Positions 26,466-39,700 of a stretch of 64,000 nt of DNA are shown piece by piece. A program made the position numbers and the translations under genes. Origin of the DNA: Cyanoderma ruficeps (Eukaryota; Chordata; Aves; Passeriformes; Timaliidae); the NCBI GenBank assembly GCA_008694505.1, contig VZDJ01000623.1, forward strand, positions 2,910,442-2,974,441, in the 5' to 3' direction. Below the pieces are notes generated by a model. It was not told the DNA's origin, made no database searches, and worked only from the letters and a program-made list of their open reading frames with translations. How positions within the stretch are numbered: position 1 is the stretch's first letter; each line of letters starts with the position of its first letter.

Positions 26466-29181
26466 CTGTGGGGACAGCAGCAGGTGAGCTTCACACCAAA
26501 AGTTATCATAGGAAGGGTTAATTCAGGCATTGCAGAAAACACCTCACAACTTTTCAAAAGCAGAATGCTTTGGGGGGGAACTTTTACTTTGTTTTCTTAT
26601 ATCTTTTTAAGTAAAATCCTCTCTTTCACTTAGGGATTTAGTTAGGACCCAAAAATATAGATTTTAATGATACTAGTGATTCAAAATTACTTTTATGAAC
26701 TGAGGCTACACTGAGTTTCTGGACAAAGGCTGCCCTAATTCTGGTACTAAACTGGTGTTTGGGTCAAGGGGTGTCACTTTTGGAAAACTCTAGTTTTGAT
26801 TAAGCTTAGCAGCCCTTCAGAAACCGCAAACTCTGATGAGAGCCTGCCCTTTGCTCTTTATGTCAACATGTGAAATAAGGACAGCACCTGCCAAGCACAG
26901 AACTGGTTATTTTGCCTTTCCAAGAACAGAGTTGTCTTAAACACCTCATTATATTGGCTTGTTTAAGACAAAACCCTTGAGGGTAAGATCTCAGCTGTCC
27001 CTAGGAGCATCCACGATCCCATAACTTTAACAGAAGTTATTATTTAGGGAGTCATTGCCTGAAAACTGCCTCTCCCATTCTACCCTATATAACTCACTGA
27101 AATATTGCCCCAGAAGGGACATCAAGTTCCTGACATCCACTCATGCCAGTGGCTCTTAGATAGGAAATAAACAAGAGAGGCAGTTTTGAAGGTGCTATCC
27201 CCAAGGCATCACTAGAAGAACAGCTCACAGGTCATTTTCAAATCCACTGGGACGGGTGATGGTACAATTACAAAACATTTATTGGACAAGTGTTCATCTT
27301 CTACTACCTCATCCTATGATGACCCAAAAGATCTCTCTTATCTCATGGGTACATTTATGGTCTCACTTGTTTCCTGTCTGCAGGTGCAGCAACAGCAGTG
27401 GGATGACAAACACCAGCTACAAGGGCTGCTGAGTAGTTTCAATGCAAAGGAGTTCAGTTCCCAACACACAGCCTCTGTTGGGATGGGATTCAGCTGCCTT
27501 CTCTTAAGCAGCTAAAAGTGGGACTCAGGTCTGGGCTCCTCTCTTTGCATCTCCTCTGTAATGTCTGCAGGGAGAGACACCCTTCCAGGGGCTGATTTGC
27601 ACCCCCTAGGGCAGAGGGAGGAATCACCCTCTGAACACAACCCTCTCCTTTTACTGACCACAAAGACACCAGGTTCCATTTTTTTTCTACCTAGAACACA
27701 TTTTCCAGGCAGAAAAAGAGGAGGTACCTGGGGGACAAGGACAGCTCCACCAAAAATTTCTGATTTAGAACATCCACATCAAAATCAATTTCTCCTCAGG
27801 TGCCTCCTGCTTTATTTTTTTTCCCCCTACAAAAACCATCCTGAGATATTTTATTGTTCATATGGGACTTCCATGTTGCTGCTGCACTGTGAGGACAGGC
27901 AGTGTATTCTGCTGGATTTATCTACTAAGTAAGTCTAGAAATTTTTCTCTGTATGTCAAGCACTCCTGGAGTCTGGACGGACTTTCTCTGGCAGAACATT
28001 TGGAACAGACAGGGAATCTAAATAAACAAGTAAATCCTGACTGTGATGATGAAGGATTACATGTTTCTTTCCAACTTACTTTGTAGTATTTTCAACAACT
28101 GAAGTTTGGGGGAGGGAGCCTGCCTTGATGAATAATATTTCATTTGCTTTGGAAACCCCCAGCAGTGGGAAACCATGGCCAGTCAACACAAACACAGCAA
28201 CTGCTCCCACTCCCTTGGAAGCTCTTGTTCCTTGTGCAAAAGCTCTGCGGGGTTTTGCTATATGGCAAATTCTTGCCCCAAGTGTTCTCTCACTAGGGCT
28301 CTTTTATAAATGCCTGCTAGTGAGATGAGGAGCTCACAGATAGAGGGCCAGAAATTGTGTTGAAAAGGAGAGAGTTTGGTTTTGATCACAGTTTAGTCCA
28401 AGAGCTCTTTGAAAACATCCAGCACATATTGGCTTTTGTGTTTGCCAAACCCTTGCAAAACCTCAAGCAGAACACTTCTTGAATTTAAATCCCCATAAAG
28501 GAGGACACTGAGTTAGGGAAATATGTTTGTTGGGAAGACATGAGGTGGAAACTCTTCTTCATGAGGGATTTCCTGGATTTTCCGTGGATGCAGTGATAGG
28601 CATGGCCTATGCCAGAGTCCAGTGCAGAGGAACAAACACTTCATGCAGCTGAAGTGGGAGGTTGTGCGAACTCAACTGCATTACCTCTGTCTGGGCTGGC
28701 TGATGGAATAGCAGACATCAGGGATAGTATTATCCTCATCCCAGAACACTCCCAAACATTTTGAGGTTGGTCCTTTGTCAGCAGAGGTAGACCTGCTCTA
28801 CAGAGCCACTCAGAAACTTCTCTAACCCCATCTAAAAGCTAACCAGCTCATTTGCTTACACTGTTTTTCTACAGTCCTCACTCTCCAGTCTGAAACACAC
28901 GGTTTAGTGTTTAAATTATCTGGAGATATCCAGAGACATCACGGGAACAGCACAGTTCTAAAAAACTGAGGTATTATCTGACATGCACAGCTTTGTTTGC
29001 CAACAGGGCAGGTGATAGGAAGAGCCCAGCCTGATAACTGGATACCTGCCTGCAACTGCAAGGCTACCAGCTGCAAAATAAACATCTTGTTCCTTCTACA
29101 CGGGGAAAAATAACAAGGTGGAGTCCTCTCATTCTCATTGGCTGGTTACAAACAGCATTTTTCACAGGAGTCTGCAGTGAG

Positions 29182-29209
29182 GATGATGGTGATGATGGTG
29201 ATGATGATG
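29182..29209. repeat. (GAT)n trinucleotide repeat
   Basis: GATGATGGT and GATGAT units in a short imperfect array. Confidence 0.85.
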
Positions 29210-29817
29210 TTTAGGTGTGAGCACTGTCCTGCCCTTGCTGTTACTGCTGGGCCTGTGATTCACCTGGCTGCAATCGAGTTATCCTTAAACTGGTGCTGAA
29301 AACTGTGTAACTGCAACAGCTGTGAGCTCAGCACAACCAGGATAACCAACCCAGCTGCTGAACAAGCTGGTGAGAAGTTAACCACTCCAAGTTGCTACTT
29401 GGATGCTTGGGAAATGAAGAGAAGGACTAGGAAATGGCTCCTTAGGCAAACCTTATGGGTAATTTTCCAAATTCCTTTCAAAATTTGAATTCCCTAATGA
29501 CCCATAATTCAGAAGAGTTGTTTGGTCTGAAGGTCTGTCTGCATGTCTGCTTGTTCCACAGTTTTCTTAGGAAGGCATCCTCAGCAGCGGTACACTGAAG
29601 TTCAGAGCAGTACCAGGAGATGTAGTAAGAAAGGTGGCACAAGAACCCTACAGGTCCTGAGGATTTATCCCAGACAGCCTACAGCTGTGAAACTGCATAT
29701 TAAATATATTTAAGTATTTGTCTGAGAGACAATATCACAAATATACAGAGTTTAAAGTTTCACCATATCTAGGAGATTTACAAAATCTGCCAAAGAAATC
29801 AGCACTGTAAAGAACAG

Positions 29818-29895
29818 AATAGAATCACAGAATCATTGAGGTGGGAAAAGACCTCAAAGATCATCTAGTCCAATCATTAACCTAACAAACTGGTT
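29818..29895 (-). mobile_element. Short CR1 3'-end fragment (reverse orientation)
   Basis: The motifs AGAATCACAGAATCATTGAG, GGTGGGAAAAGACCTC and GATCATCTAGTCCAATC are the reverse complement of the CR1 3' terminus. Only about 80 bp remain, the usual result of severe 5' truncation. Confidence 0.85.
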
Positions 29896-31956
29896 TTGGA
29901 GCATCACATTATAGGCATGCAACCCCCCTTCCCAAACACCCTGAACTGATATATATATATGTACACTTCTCTTATTGACAGACACACACCTGCCTTCTAC
30001 AAGCTTGATTTGAGATGCACAGTGGGTAAAGGTGCCATGGATAAGGGTGTGATGGTAGTGTTCATCCACCACAAAATGTTCATAAGTGGTTGAAATTAGT
30101 GTTACAGAGCTCAAGTCACTCAAAACCCAGCAGTGGGACCCAAGTCTTGCCCTTCACCTACCCAAGGGAGAGGTGTTGAGTCCCAGCTGTCTCCTCATGC
30201 ATGCTCGTTATGGCACCACTGCTAAAAACCACTGAGTCCCATTACCTAAAAGTCTTTCCTGTGGGAGTGAGTGTGTTGCATGGAAAGAAAGACAAGGAAT
30301 CAAAGAATAGTGGGAGAGGTCTGGCAGAGGGGAGTGTTGGTTTTGGGATGGAGTGACTTAACCTCCAGTAACTGGGATTTTTCAGCCAAGACTAATACTT
30401 GTGCTCAAGTGTGGAAAAGTCCCTGTCAGCGCTGTTAAAGCATCGTGTTGGGTGAAGTGGCTGGAGCATGGCAGTGCTGAGTTAAATCACCTTTGCCTGC
30501 TGCAAGAACAGCACTTTGGGGGTAGAGAATTGGGGTCCCAAGCATTGGAATTAATGGAGATGAGCTGGAATTTCACCCAGTGACCTCATATGAATCAGCA
30601 AGATGCATAGAACCTGGATAGAGAAAGAAATTGTTGTGGCTGTTGTTACCTTGCTGAATGCTGGGTCAGTATGTGCCACAGGAAATGTTATGGTTGTAGC
30701 ACAACTCTCCAGTTAATTCAAAATATAAGAGATGGTGATTTCTTTGGGGTATGAAGCACTGCTGACAGGATGCCTTCTGCCAGGTTACACCCACCCTGAG
30801 GTGTCTCAGCACTGTTTTTCTTCCTCATTTCACTCCCCACTAAAAGCAGATTTTCTCTTTATGTTCCTTAGATGCAGCTAGTGAAGGGAAGTCATCTTTC
30901 CCAACAGTCATCAGAAAGGAATGGGCATATCCTAAAGGAATACCTTGTCTACCTTCGACACCTCCCTTCAGTGGACCACCTTTGGAGACTCCTGCCTCGA
31001 TAACTGTCTCAGACTAGGATGGATCTCACCCTGAGTCCCATCAAATGGCACCTGAATGGCACTGACTTCCCAGGGTAGGCTGCAAGGGCAGGATACAGAT
31101 CATTTTCTTGGAGTTTGGAGAAACTTGCCCTGGAAACAGACTCAAATTCGTGTCCATGGGCACTTAGGGGACTTTAAAAAGAGCTTTGTTCTGAGCTGCA
31201 TCAAACCACTGCTTGGCATGAAGGTATCTGAACTGCTGGTCGCTCTCATCTGCAGAGGGTGTTGCTGGCATCCATTTCAAAACCCCACACTTCCCCTTCA
31301 AACTCACAGCCCTTGCACCCCTGCTCTGGCTGGGGGTGATTTTACAGGATGCAGGGTCATTACTGGGCACTTGAGAACTGGTGAAAAGAGCCTCGGCCAT
31401 GGAGGTACCTGAAGAGAGATCCCTGGCCCCAAAACCACGCCTAGAGCTTGTCCTGAGGCATTGCTTTCCCCTGGCACTTGGAGCCCTGGGGCCTGAGATG
31501 TTGCTGAGAGAGGATGGAAACAAAGATACCAAGTGACAGTCACACCAAGTCACCTCTGCCAGGACTGGATGTGGGGATGAGAATATGTCCTCACAGTCAG
31601 TGCCAGTGCCCAGGAAGGGATCAACACCTTATTCACTATACTTGTGAAAGAAAAAAGTCAATAGTTTAGTGAGTATAGAAACCACACTAATCAAGAACAC
31701 AAGAAAGGAGGGGGAAAAGGTGTAGGGTATGAGCCAGACTGCCTACCACAGGCACCTCACTCGTGCCAAGTGAGCAGATAAGTCAGTCCTGACAGTAAAT
31801 CCCTAAATTCCCTGCCCGGGCAGTGGGAGACAGAAGGTCTCCAGGAAGAGAAAAATAAATCAAGAGGGTACGACCTCACTCTGGGGCATGTCCAAGTTCC
31901 TTTCCTCTGCTCACTGACCACGCAGTCAGCAAGGGAGGCACACAGGAGGTTTTCCC

Positions 31957-32134
31957 CGGCGCTGAGGCGGAGGGACGCCGCTCCTGCCTGGTTCCTTTGA
32001 ACGCGTTCCTCCGAGCGATTCGCCCTGGATGCCGCAGGAATGCGGCGGTGAACTGGGAGGGGAGCTGCAGGGAAGTCTCGGACTAAGCTGTTTAGCAGGA
32101 GCAGCCGAACTCCTGCTCCTCGCCTGAGCTCGGT
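31957..32134. promoter_or_regulatory. CpG-rich patch inside CCDC3 intron 2
   Basis: By my count there are 17 CpG dinucleotides in about 180 bp, in contrast to CpG-poor flanks. GGCG, ACGCGT and GCGGCGG elements are present. It could be a small CpG island serving as an alternative CCDC3 promoter, a non-coding RNA promoter or an enhancer. No splice donor or first exon can be assigned with confidence. Confidence 0.4.
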
Positions 32135-35100
32135 GCTCAGTCCTCCTGCCCCATCCCTTGTGCCCGCTGCATTCCCAGGAGCTTCCCAGCAATGTGCACC
32201 TGCCGAGATGGGTCAGGGCTGGGGAAGCAAAGGGTCTTGGAGCCCTCACAGGGATTTATCAGCCCCCGTGCAACTCTACCAGCCTCTTTGCTGAGACTCA
32301 CATCACCCTCCTCGGGCTCCCTCCACCAAAACTCAGGGTGGCCCGTGGAATAAGGACGTGGGGTGGCACATCCCTCCAGAGTGTACAAAAGCAGAGACAG
32401 CAGCCAGGACACCACTCCTGGCTCTCCACCCCTGTCACAGGGGACGTGCAGAGCTCGTTGCAAGGACATGGAGCTGACAGACTGAAGCACAGCTGTTTGC
32501 ACGGCAGAAACACAACCCAAGCAAATGCGGCGTCTGCTTTTCTTCCTTACAAGCACCACACACGGCTGGGGAGTGTTCCCAATACACCTCTGTCCTGTTC
32601 CTGGTCAGGAGCACACAGTGCAGGTCTGGATTGAGCTGCTCAGTTATAGGCAAATGATCCTGAATGTTAAAATGCACTACACAGCTGAGCTTAAAGGAAA
32701 ATATTTTGAGGAAGGACAAACAAAATCTTTTCTCCATGGTTTTAACAAGCAAATGTGTATTTAAGTCTACCTTACAAGGCAGGCTGCTTTAGAGATTTCT
32801 GCATTTTGCTCTGCCTGGATGCTAAAAATGTCCAAATTACAGTCACTTCTTCTCTTCCTTTTTTTTTTCTTTTTTTTTAAATCTCAGAGCTGATTGGAGT
32901 TTCAGCAAGGCTTCAAAAGTCTCTGTAAGAAGCTTTTTCCCCCCAACAATATGTACAGAACCATTCCATTACCACAGCTACTAACGTTACCAAAAGTTGC
33001 TATCCACTTTAATTTTCAACTCAGCTTTTTCCCACCTAGTATTACTATTGTCACAATAAAACCAATTAGGTCTGATATGCCTAAAACTACTTTGCTAATA
33101 TACCTTACCCCAAGTGTATTGTTCTCTGACTGAAAGTTGCTGTGTGACCATGGCTCCATCTAAACTTGTTTTACTTGGCTTGTATTTCAATAGGATTAGG
33201 TCACCATTCCCCCCACACATACACACAGAGAACTAATTAAATACCAAGGAAGGGATAAAACCAGCAAGACCCAAAATCAAAGCGTATTGTGTCCTTCCTT
33301 CTCACTGGTGGGAACTCAGGGAAAGGAGAAACTGCTGATCAGAGCAGCACAACATCTTATGATTTGCTCCTATTTATTGAAATTTTTGAATGAACTAACC
33401 TTTACCTTTTGTTATAACAGCTTCTAGAAACCTCCTTTATTTTAGTGGTCCTGTCAAGCAGGGGACATACACCTTATGGCACAGTAGCAGTGAGGGAAGC
33501 ACAGAATATCCAAATATACCATCCCCAGATGCAGCTGAAGCTGACAACCAGCATCAGATGGTGAAGAAAAATATTTGCCTTTACCAGTATTAATTTGCAT
33601 GAGAACAACATTGGTTTAAAGTAGCATTATACCTGGTTTAGGGTCTTTAGATTAAGCATGATTTACTTCAGTCTAATGTATTCCAACTTGTAGAGTTCCC
33701 TGACAGAAGTGACTGATGTTTTGGTGTGGCAGGTGCTGCAGGGATGTCTGTAAGCTGAAGTTTCTTAAACACGGATGGAAGGGGTACAAAAGAACTTGTG
33801 GGGGACATGGACTCTGGGAGAACAGGAGACACAGGGAAACAAGGTTGATTAAGGCCTTAAGGAATCCAGAACCTCCTGGGGGTAAGGCCATGCCAGACCT
33901 CCCTGTACTCCTCAGCAAGTTCAGAGTGCAAATGCTCAGAGCCCACATCCTCTGTAATTCAGGAGGGAAGAACTGGGATCAGTTAATATATAATAAAATA
34001 AATTTTATGTATAATATGAAGGGAACTTTTGTTTCTCTGTCACCTATAAGTCAAAATGGGGAAAGAATGAAGCCAAGCAAATCCCAGCAGGCTGTGGGTG
34101 GGTATTGGCAAATGGCCACAGCATGACTGCAATGCACTAAATGCTGCCTCTCAAAGAAAGCAAAGAAATGGATATTTACTGTAATTGGAGGCCATGTCTC
34201 CTCCCCAGAAAATATATCATGCCCAGGAGCATCTGTATGCACAGAGGGAGAACTCAAGCTGAGAAAGGCAAATGTTTAAAGTTAATGCAACATCTATAAA
34301 AGTCAAGTTCCCCTATAAATTCCTCTGCTCTGGATGTGTTGGCTCCACACTGCACATAAGCTGCTGCAGTTCAGCTGCCTTTACAAACAGATAGGATTTC
34401 CTTGGCTGAAGACTCAGCTGGAAGCCCTGAGCATGCCCTGCTGCTGTGCACAGCTTCTGGATTTCAAAGAGAAATTACAGGTGCCCCAGGGCAACCTGCT
34501 GCCCTACAGTGCCGCTGGGGAGGGGGAATGTTCACATCTCTCCTGAACATCCATAGGAACTTCTGGAGACATTTCACTTCATTTTCTGAGTCTATTTGAA
34601 TCCAGAAAAGCACAGAAAGTGAAAAGGCCACACTCAGACTTGTATTTATCTGTGTTGGGTGACTTGTGGTACCTTGTGGTAGTCTTTGCATCACCCTGCT
34701 AAAATATGCAACCTCAGTCCTGGGTAGGAAACATTGGCTTTCTGATCTTTTTCTACAGCCTTTACAGAGACAGAAATTCCTCTGGAGGATGAGTCAGAGG
34801 AACTAATTTAGAGCAGGGAATCAGGCACTAAAACTGAGTTGAATAGTAGGAAACAACTCCAAGACGGTGCTTACGCACACGGTGGAGACACTCCTGTCAC
34901 GGCAGGAGCGGGACAAGAGGCTCTAATGAAGTTTTTCCCTGCAAGCAGTAAGGGATTTGTGAAACCTGTATGGAAATGACGGCAGCAGCATTGAAGTCAG
35001 GCTGGGTGAAGCACTCAGGCTTGACAAAGGGCATCTCCATCTGCGCCTGAGCTGCTCTGCCAGCCCAGAGCAAAGAGGAGACCTCAGCAAGGAGCTGTTT

Positions 35101-36731
35101 GCTGTGCCCCATGCCAGCAGCCTCGGGAGAGGTGACCCAGCCAGAGGGGCTTAGGACAAGGTCCAGCCCTCATGCAAGCACCGGACTGCCACAGGTTGCC
35201 ACAGCGTGAAGTGGAAAAGCCTTGGTGAGGTTGAAAAAGCAAAGACAAAGGGAAGGAAAAACAAACATCTGCAATCTGCAGGCACTCTCTGAATAATGTC
35301 AGTGCTGAAAAAGGGACTTAATGCCTGAGAGACTAATCAGCAGCTCTGAAGAACAAGCTCCAAGCACTAACATCTGGCTGATGGGAGCTCACTGCTACTC
35401 ACAGATATTCCTGTCCCACCAGTCAGCCCAGAGCAGCCTGTCCACAGCTCTGGCTGCTGCGTGGGCTGTAAATCCTGAAAGGGTCCCAGACCACCCTGGG
35501 TGAGATAAATGAGCAACAGGCTATTCTAAAGATGGCAGGATTTGGCAAATAGGCAGTTTTCAAGGTGGGAAGATGTGGTATTTAGGGGACCACCCTCCTG
35601 CTTCCATGTGCTCAGATGGCCCAAAGCATTCAAGGCATTAATGACTGTTTCTACAGGAGACAAAAGCTATTTTTTACTCTAGTGCAATTCCTCAGACCAG
35701 GTTCTATTCCTGGGCCTGTATTTCAATTCTCAACAGAAATACAGGGTCAGGGAGATACAAGGTCATATTTGAAATCCAATGTCATATTTAGTGGCCAAAA
35801 TCTCTCCCTGCTGCTTTGCTGGCTTTCATACAGACACAGAAGCACCAGAAACTCCCACCATGTGCTGCACAACTTATTGCTTTATACAGGGAAAAGCTTT
35901 TCACACAGGGCTGGCTACAATGCCGGTGGAAAATAAGGTCGTAAGGGAAGCATGAGTCAGGCCTCCCCATATAAACAAGCCTGGAGCACTCTTTCCAGCC
36001 TCATTTCAGGAGAAGGAGGATTGCAGCCCCAGTTACACAGGACAAAATGCTCACAGGGCTGGTGGATGCCCTGTGGTGATCTCTTCCCTGCAAGCATCTA
36101 AATTATAGAGCACACACTCCACTGCTGGTTAATATTGTGGCTCTCTCAGTGGTGGCTCTCAACTGTTTAATCCTATGTTAATAATTGTGCTGGAGAGAGA
36201 TAATTACATAGTAAGTGCCACACCACTTCACAGTGAGCACATGGTGATATCTTTGAGCTAGAGTTCAATCATGCACTACCTTGGGGTTTGGCTCTTTTGT
36301 GAATAACTGCAGTGAGGTCTGAAAAATCTCATAATATCCTCCTGTTATGTCTTTTTACCTGTAAAATCTCTTATTGTTCCTGGCCAAAATACTTAGGGAT
36401 AGGCAGCAAATGCATCCCCCTGTAAGTCTGTGTTACTATTTGTGTATGCACAGTCTTTAAAAGTGATTATGAAATTAATTTTCTCTATCAGTCCAAAATT
36501 CTTCTGTGGAATTTGTTATGCTTTTCCCGTACTTCTCTGACACAGAAGTTATCTGTACTTTCACCAGCTTTGTGTTGCATCACTTTAGCAATAGCAAGAG
36601 CCAGGGAACGGACAGCCTTGAAGAGCAGATGATCTGGATTGCCTCACACACCTCCTGCAGCAGCAATCACAGTACCCACACCAGTCACCATCCACACAAC
36701 TCCACAAAAATTGCCTAACATCACAGAATTT

Positions 36732-36751
36732 AAAAAAAAAAAAAAAAAAAA
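36732..36751. repeat. A20 homopolymer
   Basis: Twenty consecutive A bases. A retroposon tail was considered, but no target-site duplication or body was recognised. Confidence 0.9.
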
Positions 36752-39700
36752 GGTGGCAAATCCACACTAAAGAACTCAGGACCTGGGCTCCAGTCTAGTC
36801 CCATAATTAGGACACTTGCCCTGTCTTTTGGCAACAATAATGTTGGAAGAACAAAATCTCTATCCTTCTGAGCTGTGTTATCTGAACAGCTTGTTCTCAT
36901 TAAGCAGCACGTGCACCTCACACCTCGTCAAAGAGAGTACATAAAATGCCCTTCCTAATCAGAGGAATGGGATTTGAGGTCTCCACTACAGTGAGGGCAA
37001 TAACCAGTTAGGGGAAAGTAGGTCCAGTAAATAGCTTCCCTGTGCTTGAATTCTGTGTCTCCAAAAATAAGGATTACAGAACATCTGTGATTTATAGAGT
37101 TTCTGAGTCATTATAATCTAATCCAGAAAGGTCTATATTTAAAGCCTGAATAGTGTGTATGGCACAGGAGCAATAGCCAGGACTCATGAGCAGATACTAC
37201 ACTTGCATGCAGAATGGCCACAGTGCTTCTCTGTGCAAATTCAGAGTATGAGCCCAGAAACCAGGTTTTTCCTTAGGTGCTGGTAGGCATTGCCCACAAC
37301 TGCAGCCTTGTCTCCTACAATCTGGAAACATATTGCTCTGTAAGGATCCTGGACAAATTGCCCATCACCGGAGCATGTGACTGATTGAACTTTCAATATT
37401 GAGGGATTTAGTCAATACAAGTTTGCAATACAAAAATTGTGTCTTTCTGTGTTACTGATCAAGGCATTTAAGTCCACATTATGCAAGAAAGGAAAAATCC
37501 TGGCTTTGTGAACTTGGCTTAGATACATGAGCAGTGTCCATGGTCCCGAGACCAAGGTTTCAATTGTGATCAAAGGGACAACTTATAGCAACTGCCTTTA
37601 TTGGGCCATGGAAAACAAAGCAAACCATTCCTTAGGCACCATTCACCAACAAAATGGGTGTGATGGTTAGGCAACAACATGGTAATGGTCATTCCTCTTA
37701 TTATGCTGGACCTAAGGGTCGGTAAACGAGCAGAAAAGCCATCAGAAGAATACACAAGGGGTTTTTACAGGAATGGAAGAAAACTTTTATTCCCACTCAT
37801 GACCTAGGTCAGAAATTAATGGGAGTGTGAGCTAACCTGGAGGGGCACAGCAAGAACATGGCACCAGGCCTCTGGAGGGAATGGTAAAGACCCTTTCCTG
37901 CAGGTATTTGAGGCCTCCCTTCATCAGCCAGATGTGGTTTAGGGTTAGTACATGTAAAGTGCAACACAAACTCAGCTGATAAGACTGGATGACCAATTTG
38001 TTTAATCTGAGTCCCATCCAGGCGATCTCTCAGTTCTGCCTTGCTCTGTTTAATCCCATTAATAAGTACATCCCTGTACTGGCATACAGCACCTACACTT
38101 CTTGTGGTTATTGAAACTCAATCAAACTGATGATCTATCCTGCTCCCTCCAAATATTTGTGAGGCATTTCAAGTGAAGAAAAGCAAAAACAAAAAATCCT
38201 AAGAAATTGCATAATTCCAAATGTTTTTCCTTCCACATTCTCCTCACCCTAGAGACTCTGCCACTTAGTAACATTTCTTTATTTAATCCCTTCCTAAAAT
38301 AACTTTTTACCATTGAAAACTTTGCAACTGTTTGGGAGTGGGCCGAGTTGTTTGCTGTTTTGATGGAAAGAGAGAAACTAAATTATTTCCTGGCTGAGAT
38401 TTATGCGTCAAGATTTAGCTTGCAGCCAGATTTTTTTAGCCAAGTTATAAAATCTGAAGATAATTCCAGCTCTCATCGTCAGTGACTTTTATGAAGCAAT
38501 TCAGGATATGTGCAGGAATAAAAGGAAACTCCTCACCATAGAGGTTTTCATGGAAATGAAGAGACACATTTCTGCACAGAAGGAAAGGGCAGGGACATAT
38601 GTCAGCCTAAGCAGAGCTGTCAGAAAGCAGAATCCCAGTTTACTAAAAACTCATGAACATGTTGATAAACTCATGTTTTTTAATGCTTTGGATACAAATT
38701 GAGAGTGAAGCAGAGGTTGCACTTGCCTGTGGACAAAACAAAGCTGAGTTTTGCTTGAGACATCAGGCTTTTGGAAACTTAAGAGCAAATGCCTTAAGTA
38801 ATACTGTAAAGATGCTCCTGATCGCCTGAGATTATTCAGTTCAGTGCTGGTCAACTGGAAGATATTATGGTCATGTTTTCTACCAAAAAGACACAGAAAT
38901 GCCTCACTAAGCCATGGATAATGTTGTACTTCTCATCTTCTGTCACATTTGTCATGCCTGACCATGATGGGCTGACCCATATCTGAACAGTAAGATGGCC
39001 AGAGCAGGTGTCAGGTGCACAGGCTTAAAGAAAAGAATAGAGAGGAAGAAGAGACAAATAACTGAAAGTTCCAGAAACCCACAGTGAGGCCTGTGTGCCC
39101 AAAACTCCAAAAAGGCTGGGGTTGTTGGCTGCATCCACATGAACAAGTCAATTTGAGCAAGAGGAATGTGTCTGTAGATTGAAGCTCTAGATGTGTTTGG
39201 GGTGAGCAAACAGGCAGGGAAGGGGTTCAGAAGGTTTGTGAAGGACCAGCTGTGGATCCCTCGTGCTCCCATTAGGAGCTGGTGCACACCATACAGGCAT
39301 CTGGAGCAGTCTAGTTGTGTTTCCCCCAGGAGGAATCTATTTGTGCAGCAAAACCTCTCTGTGAACTGAACCAACAGTTGTCAAGCAAAATTATGTCTCT
39401 CCTACTCACCAGACTCATTCCCTGTCATGGAGATTTGACATGTCTGGCAAACTAAGGCAGCTCTTGCTCCCTCAGATGCTTTGCCTGAGTTCCCTGGCTT
39501 GGGAAACTTCAAACAGGAGACCTCACAACCTTTGCAAAGCCTGCAATGAAACTGGTTTCACATTTCCCTCGTCCTTCCTGATGGGCCAGCTCCAGGCCCT
39601 GGAGGTGTTCCACTGGGCTGGTGGAGGCCCCTCACCACTCATTTGAGGACAGGAGGTGGGGATGGATGTTCAGTGCCTCTCCAGGATTGTGAAATCCAAT

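Noticed and set aside
36500..36751. Possible retroposed sequence ending in A20
   Set aside because: No target-site duplication was found on inspection, and no gene-like or SINE-like body precedes the A run.
37600..38020. Possible decayed LTR-like sequence in CCDC3 intron 2
   Set aside because: No terminal repeats, primer-binding site or retroviral coding fragment could be recognised.
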